From contig CP065001.1 in NCBI GenBank assembly GCA_016700155.1, forward strand, positions 3,224,001-3,288,000: a stretch of DNA of 64,000 nt, written 5' to 3'. The notes under the pieces are model-generated. The model did no database searches and was not told where the DNA came from. It worked only from the letters and a program-made list of their open reading frames with translations. The position numbers were made by a program, and so were the translations under genes. The DNA is from Ignavibacteriales bacterium. GTDB taxonomy: Bacteria > Bacteroidota > Ignavibacteria > Ignavibacteriales > Ignavibacteriaceae. Position 1 is the first letter of the stretch; every line of letters starts with the position of its first letter. This document shows positions 54,547 through 61,919 of this stretch, in pieces.

Positions 54547-57447
54547 TCAGGGTGTTCTGCGCACAATACCTCTGATAAAATTTGAAAACACAATACCGAG
54601 ATCGGATGATTCAACAAAAAGATCTCCATTAAGATCTGTAGGGTGATAACCTGTGATACCATAAAAGTTGTCACTGAATACAGAGAACAAATCCTGCTGA
54701 TCAATAAATCCGTTCCTGTCAATATCCCCGCTGTATAAACACCACTTGCCTGATTTGAGAATCATGTTATTTCCGAAAGCCTGCGAAGATGAAGTTGTGA
54801 AATCATAGTTTGCCGTTGAATTAATAAATTGAACAGGTGCTGAAGACCAAGTTTCAATTGCATTTCTGTGTATTACCTGGTAATAATAATTCTCAATCCC
54901 GGAAGCGTTAGAAAAGTTTAAAATAACTTCTCCGGAATTGCTGATTAATCCTTTCGCAGTATCGATCAGCGGGTAAGGATGATTTGAACCTCTTAGCCTT
55001 ACAAGAATTGTATCAGGGATCATCTCCCCTGAAACCGGGTCTAATAACCCTTCAATAAATAATTTTAATGAAAGAGTTTTTGTAAAGGCAGCAGTGGATT
55101 TAATATAAATCCGGTCGAGATATAGATTATTTCCATACGCACTTATTGCTTTAAAACGTATCCTGTTTGTTCCCGCAGGTAAGGAGAAAGTTTTTGAATT
55201 CCATTGATCATCAGTTGGAATAAAAACTGAAGTTTGCGGTGGTGCGGTGACCATACCAGAACCAACGGCTGATCCGCCATTCAATGAAACCAATTCTGAA
55301 AATGTATTGCCGCCATTGTTTGAAACCTCTATAATCAATTGATCAACTTCAGAAATATAAGTCGCATACGCGTGATGTATCCTTAGTGAATCTCCTTCAA
55401 CTGTGGGAATAAAAATTTCAGAAATAAGATTATGTGTTGTCCCGCTCTGTGCGCTGTAAAAATTATACTTTGCCGATGCACTGCCATGATTATAACTGCT
55501 CGCTCCGCTAAACCTTGTCCACAGATTGGAAGCAGAAGGATCAAGCAGCCAGTCAGCCGGCGGAAAAGTTTCTGACTCAAAACCCTGTGAACGATAATTA
55601 CTTACAACTATGTAGTCGTTATTAGTTTTACTATCTGAACCGAAACTATTTGAAGCTGAAAGTGAAACATCAAATATGCCGTAGTTTTTATAAATTATTC
55701 CTGAAGGATTTTGCAGCGAAGATGAATTCTGAATTGAACCAGGGAAACTCCATAACCAGTTGTTTGGAGATCCGGAAGTGTTATCATAAAAGTTAACAGT
55801 ATCACCGTTTACAATTTCTATTTTATCCGATGAAAAATTCACCACCGGCGCAACCTGGTTGCCAACTGAAAATGTAATTGTTTCTCCGGTAGCACCGATG
55901 TTAAAAATATTTAAACCACCAGGACTTCCATCAGATAAAAATGCTGAGGGATTTGTTACATCATTTATGGAAGTCCTGCCTACATTGCTACTGAAGTTTG
56001 CTGCACTGACAGTTCCGTTTGTTGTTAATGTTCCGTTTGGTCTGTAAATATATAGTTCATCCGGCGGACCGCTGGCATTACCCTGACCATCAACCGCTGT
56101 ATTTATCCTGTACACAAGCAAACCGTTGCCCAGTAAACTATTTTCAAATCGCCCGTTTCTAAGCCGGTACTCAACAACAAAATATTCTGTTGATGAATTG
56201 GGAGAATTGATTCTAAAGCAATTACCTGTTGAGTTCGTCAATGGATTGAGTGTATATGTGCCATCTGAAATTACTGGGATATTATTTATCCAGTTCCCGT
56301 AGCGGTATTTCATATAAGCTGTCATGTGTTGCGGCGGATTTGTATTGCTGTTCATTATATCCCAGCTTCCTGCAGGTGATATTCCATCGCTTGTATAATG
56401 ATAAAGGTCCGGCGCACCTAATGAATGAAACATTTCATGACATAAAACACCGACACCGCTGCTTGATAAACTTGTCTGCAGTTGAAAATTATAATCATAT
56501 ACTCGCTTACCGTTTATGTTAACTGTATACGAATATAAAGCCCATCTGTGCGGCCACAGCAAATCAGCCCATGCACCCGGACTGCCATAAACAATAAAGC
56601 AAACATTATCCACTCTCCCATCATTATCGCCATCAAGCACTAAAGAAGTGGAAACCTGAGATGAAACATAATTAACAGCGTTGACAAGTAATGTATGTTC
56701 TCTTGTTCTTCTCTCAGTTCCGCTGCTTCCGCCGGAATAACCAATGGTGTTAGTAGTGCTGTAAGGCTGGTAGTAACCACGGGGATTTGCATCCTGGTAG
56801 GATATGACCGTACTTCCGGCAGTTGCCGGATAAAAAGTGGATGTTATTGAAAGAGAGTTATACGATACCTCTCTAAAATAATTATACATTGAATTTGCAT
56901 ATGCAAGGCTGCTGTTAAACATGGTATCGTACTTAATTTTTGTATCTGTGAATTCACTTTCATCACTGAACCTTATATACACAACAAGATTATTAATTGT
57001 ACCGCTTGTCGGCGCATCACCGATATCTGAAGGTGTGTCGCGCAAAAATTGATTTCTTCTTTCAAGCATTTTAGAAGAAGGAATGTTTAAAGCCCTTGTA
57101 AGTCCTGTTCTTTTTCCTTCAACTCTTCCTACAATAAAACCAGTCGCAACAAGTTCATCATTAACTAAATCTGCGTAAACATAATATCCTGTTGACTGGT
57201 CCTGAACAATTGTAAAATTATCCGAATCATGAACCCAGTTATAATATTCATCACCGCTCAGAAAAACTTTAATTGTGTTTCCATCGGGTTGTGTCAGCTC
57301 AGTCGGGAAAAAATATAAAGGTGCTGCAAAGCCGGATTTAACGGTTAATGTAAGTAATATTATAAGCGGAAAGAAAAAACTTACTCGCCTCAATAAAAGA
57401 ACATATTTATAAGCACATCTTTTAAATTCAAACAACAAATTCGGCAT
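54547..57447 (-). CDS. M6-type (immune inhibitor A-like) metalloprotease with dockerin-like tail
   Basis: A secreted zinc protease. The hydrophobic N-terminal segment (about 22-41, ending VKSGFA) is a signal peptide, followed by a propeptide region and the catalytic domain with HEMFHSLGAPDLY (H337, E338, H341, D347) and GSWDIMNS, the M6-family pattern. Then come a PKD-like domain (about 535-615; NTSGSPNNWLWSFPGS), a jelly-roll-like region (about 620-775), the IEG module (from about 785; LFIEGLLDPVSG, QVIHRNAIETWS) and two dockerin-like loops (GDIDRNGFIDQQD, TDLNGDLFVESSD). It has no T9SS tail. It lies 108 bases upstream of the reprolysin-like gene, giving two proteases of different clans side by side, one per anchoring system. 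Confidence 0.92.
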   Translation of the reverse strand: MPNLLFEFKRCAYKYVLLLRRVSFFFPLIILLTLTVKSGFAAPLYFFPTELTQPDGNTIKVFLSGDEYYNWVHDSDNFTIVQDQSTGYYVYADLVNDELVATGFIVGRVEGKRTGLTRALNIPSSKMLERRNQFLRDTPSDIGDAPTSGTINNLVVYIRFSDESEFTDTKIKYDTMFNSSLAYANSMYNYFREVSYNSLSITSTFYPATAGSTVISYQDANPRGYYQPYSTTNTIGYSGGSSGTERRTREHTLLVNAVNYVSSQVSTSLVLDGDNDGRVDNVCFIVYGSPGAWADLLWPHRWALYSYTVNINGKRVYDYNFQLQTSLSSSGVGVLCHEMFHSLGAPDLYHYTSDGISPAGSWDIMNSNTNPPQHMTAYMKYRYGNWINNIPVISDGTYTLNPLTNSTGNCFRINSPNSSTEYFVVEYRLRNGRFENSLLGNGLLVYRINTAVDGQGNASGPPDELYIYRPNGTLTTNGTVSAANFSSNVGRTSINDVTNPSAFLSDGSPGGLNIFNIGATGETITFSVGNQVAPVVNFSSDKIEIVNGDTVNFYDNTSGSPNNWLWSFPGSIQNSSSLQNPSGIIYKNYGIFDVSLSASNSFGSDSKTNNDYIVVSNYRSQGFESETFPPADWLLDPSASNLWTRFSGASSYNHGSASAKYNFYSAQSGTTHNLISEIFIPTVEGDSLRIHHAYATYISEVDQLIIEVSNNGGNTFSELVSLNGGSAVGSGMVTAPPQTSVFIPTDDQWNSKTFSLPAGTNRIRFKAISAYGNNLYLDRIYIKSTAAFTKTLSLKLFIEGLLDPVSGEMIPDTILVRLRGSNHPYPLIDTAKGLISNSGEVILNFSNASGIENYYYQVIHRNAIETWSSAPVQFINSTANYDFTTSSSQAFGNNMILKSGKWCLYSGDIDRNGFIDQQDLFSVFSDNFYGITGYHPTDLNGDLFVESSDLGIVFSNFIRGIVRRTP

Positions 57448-57764
57448 CAGATTTTACAATGAGAATAAGTATAATTTCCTTGGTGTTATTCTTCTTAAAC
57501 CAAAAACGGGAACACTGCCTTTATGACATTTCCCGTTTGAAAGATTCTGCTGATAAAAAAATATCTGCATTATTAATTTTTATACCGGATTTGAAGATTC
57601 ACACAATTTATTAATCCGGTTCCGGCATCATTTCACCAACTCAGTGTGGTCTGATAAAAAACTTTTGACTTCCAATACATTAATGTGAATATGAAATTAC
57701 GCCGGTACTAATGAACAGGATGCCCGGATCATTATAACCCGAACATCCCGAACATTAAACTCTC
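57448..57764 (-). other. Intergenic region between the M6 gene and the duplicated pair
   Basis: This 317-base gap has no credible gene. It contains the 57504-57538 terminator and, nearer the duplicated gene, an imperfect G-U-rich stem GATGTTCGGG/TCCGGGCATC (about 57723-57750). It should also hold the promoter for the 54547-57447 gene. The inverted-repeat arm ends at its right edge. Confidence 0.5.
57504..57538 (-). terminator. Hairpin terminator upstream of the M6 protease gene
   Basis: On the minus strand AAACGGGAA (57538-57530) pairs with TTCCCGTTT (57512-57504) over a 17-nt loop, followed by TTGGTTT. It would stop transcripts coming from the duplicated gene pair before the protease gene. 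Confidence 0.6.
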
Positions 57765-58841
57765 TTACTTCAAAAAGATCATTTTGACGGACTGAGTAAA
57801 CTCACCAGCCGTAAGCCTGCAGATGTAACTTCCGCTGCTAACGTCATTGCCGTTACTGTCCTTGCCATTCCAGCTAAGTGTATGTACACCCGCTGATGCG
57901 TTATCATAAAACAAAGTTGTTATCTCCTGACCAAGCATATCGTGAACCTTAACTGTTACAAGACCTTCAGTTGGTACTGAAAACCTTACCGCAGTAGATG
58001 GGTTGAACGGGTTTGGATAGTTCTGGTAAAGATGAAAATCACTTACAGCCATATCAACTTCAACTTCTTTCGAGTAGGTTGATGTACCGTCAAAATCAAT
58101 CTGCTTTAAGCGGTAAGTGTATGTGCCTGTTGTTACGTCCTCATCAACATATGAGTATGACTGTGCTGATGTGGTGCTTCCTGCGCCTCTGACAAAAGCT
58201 ATTTTCTGCCAGGTTGTATTTGCTGATTTTCTTTCAACATCAAAACCAAGGTTATTTATTTCTGAAGAAGTCTGCCAGCTTAGCTGTACAGTGCTGCCTT
58301 TTACCGATGCGCCGAATGATGTAAGTTCAACTGAAAGTGAACTGTCATAAGTTACAACCATCTTTAACCTGTCGAGTGCAGGAGTAACATTAAAAAATCC
58401 TGTGCCTGACATTGGTATATTTATCAGCACACCACCGAACAGATCCTGAAGTACGCCAGTAATGCTTGCAGGCCAGTTCCATTCAATCCTCATACCCGGT
58501 GAACCTGTACCTGGCTGATAAGCAAGCCTGAACTCTTTTGTTCCCCAGTAAGGAACACTGTCCATAAAGCGGAAGTCTCTCCAGCTTGCGGCTGTTCCTG
58601 AAAAATTATTTTCGGGTAAAAAGAATCTTGCTTCAAAAGCACCAGTAGGAGGGAATGGCGGAACAAGTCCTTCACCAAGTGCAAGGTCAATGCCGTCGGT
58701 TGCAGTCGGGTCAATACCAAATACAAGCCACTTAGAGCCGCCAACCTGATCGGTTACACGTACAGAATCATACACAAGCTGTGCGTTTGCAAGTGATGCA
58801 AACACTGCGACTAACAATACTATCTGAAATATTTTTTTCAT
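57765..58841 (-). CDS. T9SS protein with IDxxLGE module and FnIII-like segment (intact copy)
   Basis: A 358-aa secreted protein: signal peptide (1-20, ending ASLANA), IDxxLGE module (about 24-168; LVFGIDPTATDGIDLALGE at 39-57, VPPFPPTGAFEARFFLP, ASWRDFRF, GVLQDLFGGVLIN), FnIII-like segment (about 171-265; VQLSWQTSSEINNLGFDVERK) and a type-A T9SS domain (QNYPNPFNP from 273, ending VKMIFLK). The frame is intact from ATG 58841 through an A7 run that is A6 in the inverted copy at 27543. It is 64 bases after the 58906 gene, with a hairpin between. The role is unknown. The retained pairing with the cohesin/dockerin protein suggests both work in the same extracellular structure. Confidence 0.88.
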   Translation of the reverse strand: MKKIFQIVLLVAVFASLANAQLVYDSVRVTDQVGGSKWLVFGIDPTATDGIDLALGEGLVPPFPPTGAFEARFFLPENNFSGTAASWRDFRFMDSVPYWGTKEFRLAYQPGTGSPGMRIEWNWPASITGVLQDLFGGVLINIPMSGTGFFNVTPALDRLKMVVTYDSSLSVELTSFGASVKGSTVQLSWQTSSEINNLGFDVERKSANTTWQKIAFVRGAGSTTSAQSYSYVDEDVTTGTYTYRLKQIDFDGTSTYSKEVEVDMAVSDFHLYQNYPNPFNPSTAVRFSVPTEGLVTVKVHDMLGQEITTLFYDNASAGVHTLSWNGKDSNGNDVSSGSYICRLTAGEFTQSVKMIFLK

Positions 58842-58870
58842 TTTAATCCCTGAAAAAATTATTAGAACTT

Positions 58871-58895
58871 CCGCCTCCCTTTTTCAGGGAGGCGG
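58871..58895 (-). terminator. Intergenic hairpin within the duplicated pair (copy 2)
   Basis: Same perfect 10-bp stem as in copy 1 (CCGCCTCCCT at 58871-58880, AGGGAGGCGG at 58886-58895), between the two genes, with a T6 run downstream on the minus strand. It is a partial terminator or processing stem. Confidence 0.7.
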
Positions 58896-58905
58896 ATTTA
58901 TTATT

Positions 58906-61809
58906 TTACTTTAAGTAAACCATTTTCTTTGACTGAACAAAGTCACCTGCGGTCATCTTGTAGATGTAGTTACCGCTGGCTACTGCTTTTCCATTCAGGT
59001 CAAGCCCGTTCCAGTTTAATGTATGTGTACCGGCTGCTGCATTACCTGAGAACAGTGTTGCAACTTCCTGTCCGAGCATATCATATACTCTTATTGTTAC
59101 AAGTCCGTCCTTCGGAACCTGGAACTGTACTGTGGTGTTCGGGTTGAAGGGGTTCGGGAAGTTCTGTTCAAGTACGTAATCCAGCGGAAGACCCGTTGGC
59201 GGTTCTTCATAACGGATCTCAACTTCAACTTTATCCATCTGTCCGTTGTTTTCATCTGCAACAATTATCTTTTCGATTATTATTGCTTCAGGATCATTCA
59301 ACGCAAATGGAAGTTTTGCTAACATATATTCGCCTGCATCTATTGTTAATGCTTCAGGATCATATGTTAATGTTCTTAAAAAGTCATTAAGCTGATAGTA
59401 AAGTGCCTGATCAAATACTGATGTCATTTCCGTACCGCTTGGAATAAGTGATCCCATTCCATTCAACTCTATCTGAACGCCTTTTACTTTCTTTATCGAT
59501 TCAATGCGGACTGTCATTCCATTGTTGGTTAAGTAGAATGTCAGTTTTGCATTCATTCCGGGGGTAAGTTTTTCAAATGAGTTGATGCTGATATCAAATG
59601 GACTACCAGCAACTTTATATACAGGTGTTCCGCTTGGATAGGTATTTGTAAGAACTATGTTCTGTAATACTGAAAGATCAAGTACGTTGATTACGCCATC
59701 AGGTACTGGCAACGGCTGACCAACTGTCCACGGAGCCAAATCTCCCTGCGTAAATGCTAAACCTGTTAAGGTTGTTCTTCCCAAGATGTGATCGATCATC
59801 AGCAAGATGTCAAGTATGTTTACCTGGTCATCAAGGTTAACGTCGCCGTAGAGACCACCTGAAGTACCATTACCAATATTAATTACTTCATCGGCACCGG
59901 TTGAGATATTAGCATTGATTACAGGTGTTGCTGTTGCGCCAAGTACATTTTCCAATCCGTTTGTTGTTGTTGCACTTGGACCGGTAATGTCAACTATATC
60001 AAATGCAAATTTTGCTATTTCCTGTGTACCGAATGCCGGCTGAATAGAGTTTGTTCCGTTGCCAACGATGACGATTTTTACTCTGTCTCTTGATGATCCG
60101 TCAGGCAATGTAGGACCGGGATAGATCTCATAACTGAAGTTGAATTCAGGAGCTGTTATTGCTGCGCCTCTGCTAACTGATCTTAAGATCAATCTTCCGT
60201 TTGATTTACCTACAACGATATCAAACTGTAATGCTTTCATCGGCTGACCGGTATAACCTTCAAGTACTACCGCATCAGGGTTATTTTCTGTTCCATCTAA
60301 AAGATTTTGTGATGCATTAACAAATCTTAACAACCCGCCCTGTGTCTGACCTGTACCGCTTAAAGGCAATACTGACGGTGAACCTGCTGCATTGTGTGTG
60401 AAGGTAAGATCACCGCTTACAAGTCCTGCTGCTGTTGGTGTAAAGGTTACGTTGAACAACTGGCTGCCGCCTGCTGCTATGTTTACAGGGAATGTACCTG
60501 GTGCAAATGTAAACACACCGTTTGATGAAACGATATTGCTTATTGTTAACTGTGCATTACCTGTGTTGTTTACTGTTACAGGAAGTGTTGATGTTCCGCC
60601 TACAGATACGTTGCCGAAACTGAGTGATGCTGCACTAAGTCCGAATACAGGTGCTGTTGTAAAACCGCTGCCTGTTAATGAATATACGTTTGGTGAACCT
60701 GCTGCATTGTGTGTGAATGTTAATGTAGCGTTCTGCGTACCTGCTGCTGTTGGTGTAAAGGTTACGTTAAATACAGCGTTGCCGCCTGCTGCTATGTTTA
60801 CAGGGAATGCGTTCGGTGCAAATGTATACTGTCCGTCTGATGAAACGATATTGGTAAGTGTTAACTGTGCATCACCTGTGTTGCTTACTGTTAAAGGTAA
60901 TACAGCGTTGCCGCCTATGTTAACTGGCCCAAAGTTTAATGATGCTGGGCTTACTCCGAATATCGGGGCAGGTGTATAACCAACACCGCCTACGTTATAA
61001 ACCGTTGGTGAACCGGGTGCATCGTGTGTAAAGGTTAATGTTCCGTTCTGCGGTCCGTTTGCTGTTGGGGTAAAGGTTACGTTGAATACCTGGTTTAAAC
61101 CTGCTGCTATTACTACAGGGAATGTACCTGGTGCAAATGTAAACTGTGCATCTGATGATACTATGCCTGTTATGTTTAAGTCTGCGTTACCTGTATTTGT
61201 TACTGTTACAGGCAGTGTTGCATTGTTACCTAAGTTCACTGTTCCAAAGGTTAATGATGCAGGTGCTACTGAAAATACAGGCCCTACTACAGCAGGCGCT
61301 ATATTTGTATATCTCATTGTTACAACACCAATACCGCTGCTTACAAATGCCGGCGGTATTGAATAGGTTCCGCTGCCTGTAAGAAATCCGCTGTTAAATA
61401 GTACGCCACCGAAGTTATCTGTAATACGTATCTCTGCGCCTGTGGGTAGTGCATACTGCAGTTCAAATGTGGTAGCGCCTGTTGCTAACTGCCATTTAAT
61501 TGTATGGGCTACATCGCCTGAAAATGGAAATGCTGCTGCAGGACGGTAGTCTCTCCACGTTCCGGCTACGGTGCCGTAAGGGGTAAGATCCCATCTTGCA
61601 TCGTATGCGCCTGCTGGTGGAGGAGGCGGAAGGATGCTTTCGCCAAGTGTAACATCAATACCGTTGGTTGCCGTCTGGTCAAGGCCTACTGCTAGTACCT
61701 GCGTGTTAGGTCCGTTGACTGCGGTTATTGGAATGTCTATCTGTGCCTGTCCAAATGCTGCTACGCTCAGTATCAGCACCAGGCTTAAGATCGATAAAAC
61801 TTTTTGCAT
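58906..61809 (-). CDS. T9SS scaffold-like protein: IDxxLGE module, three Ig repeats, cohesin-like domain, dockerin
   Basis: A 967-aa secreted protein. Order: signal peptide (1-22), IDxxLGE module (36-170; AVGLDQTATNGIDVTLGE, LPPPPPAGAYDARWDL), three ASH-like Ig repeats (about 176-280, 281-386, 387-489), cohesin-like domain (491-640; GQPMKALQFDIVVGKSNG, IVIVGNGTNSIQPA), dockerin with two calcium loops (GDVNLDDQVNILD at 655-667, PDGVINVLD at 703-711), a further beta domain (about 735-875) and a T9SS tail (QNFPNPFNP, ending KKMVYLK). Cohesin and dockerin in one protein is the pattern of an adaptor scaffoldin. ATG 61809 is the start because AAAGG precedes it and the other copy has the same ATG. 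A TTG at 61866 lies in the terminator region and is rejected. Confidence 0.85.
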   Translation of the reverse strand: MQKVLSILSLVLILSVAAFGQAQIDIPITAVNGPNTQVLAVGLDQTATNGIDVTLGESILPPPPPAGAYDARWDLTPYGTVAGTWRDYRPAAAFPFSGDVAHTIKWQLATGATTFELQYALPTGAEIRITDNFGGVLFNSGFLTGSGTYSIPPAFVSSGIGVVTMRYTNIAPAVVGPVFSVAPASLTFGTVNLGNNATLPVTVTNTGNADLNITGIVSSDAQFTFAPGTFPVVIAAGLNQVFNVTFTPTANGPQNGTLTFTHDAPGSPTVYNVGGVGYTPAPIFGVSPASLNFGPVNIGGNAVLPLTVSNTGDAQLTLTNIVSSDGQYTFAPNAFPVNIAAGGNAVFNVTFTPTAAGTQNATLTFTHNAAGSPNVYSLTGSGFTTAPVFGLSAASLSFGNVSVGGTSTLPVTVNNTGNAQLTISNIVSSNGVFTFAPGTFPVNIAAGGSQLFNVTFTPTAAGLVSGDLTFTHNAAGSPSVLPLSGTGQTQGGLLRFVNASQNLLDGTENNPDAVVLEGYTGQPMKALQFDIVVGKSNGRLILRSVSRGAAITAPEFNFSYEIYPGPTLPDGSSRDRVKIVIVGNGTNSIQPAFGTQEIAKFAFDIVDITGPSATTTNGLENVLGATATPVINANISTGADEVINIGNGTSGGLYGDVNLDDQVNILDILLMIDHILGRTTLTGLAFTQGDLAPWTVGQPLPVPDGVINVLDLSVLQNIVLTNTYPSGTPVYKVAGSPFDISINSFEKLTPGMNAKLTFYLTNNGMTVRIESIKKVKGVQIELNGMGSLIPSGTEMTSVFDQALYYQLNDFLRTLTYDPEALTIDAGEYMLAKLPFALNDPEAIIIEKIIVADENNGQMDKVEVEIRYEEPPTGLPLDYVLEQNFPNPFNPNTTVQFQVPKDGLVTIRVYDMLGQEVATLFSGNAAAGTHTLNWNGLDLNGKAVASGNYIYKMTAGDFVQSKKMVYLK
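60343..61284 (-). repeat. Three tandem Ig-like repeats of about 105 codons (copy 2)
   Basis: Same three units as 25101-26042, each about 315-318 bases, coding for residues 176-489 of the scaffold-like protein. Shared strings such as FPVNIAAGG and VFNVTFTPTA mark each unit. Confidence 0.85.
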
Positions 61810-61875
61810 AACACACCTTTCGATAAAATGAGTGAAGAAATGTATAATTATATATATGTACTCCAATATATAATT

Positions 61876-61905
61876 GGAGTTCCGTACCCCTCAGTACGGA
61901 ACTCC
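61876..61905 (-). terminator. Perfect 12-bp hairpin after the 61920 gene
   Basis: GGAGTTCCGTAC (61876-61887) and GTACGGAACTCC (61894-61905) with a 6-nt loop lie 14 bases after the stop. A second small stem CTCCAAT/ATTGGAG (61861-61879) overlaps it. The tail is A/T-rich without a long T-run. It corresponds in position, not sequence, to the hairpin at 24486-24508. Confidence 0.7.
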
Positions 61906-61919
61906 GTGTTCTGAACGAA

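Larger units (their letters stand above)
57765..61828. repeat. Inverted duplication, copy 2 (about 4.06 kb)
   Basis: Reverse-complement partner of 24558-28618. It holds two complete genes and the leader up to CGATAAAA, where identity with copy 1 ends. Beyond the other end the two copies share a few bases (GAGTTT) and then diverge. The arms are separated by 29.1 kb. Confidence 0.95.

Noticed and set aside
60343..61284. Tandem repeats as a CRISPR-like array
   Set aside because: The repeats are about 315 bases, in frame and code for Ig-like domains, with no spacer pattern or cas genes.
61810..61866. TTG-initiated 19-codon extension of the 58906 gene
   Set aside because: The ATG at 61809 has AAAGG upstream and is shared with copy 1; the extension lies outside the duplicated region.
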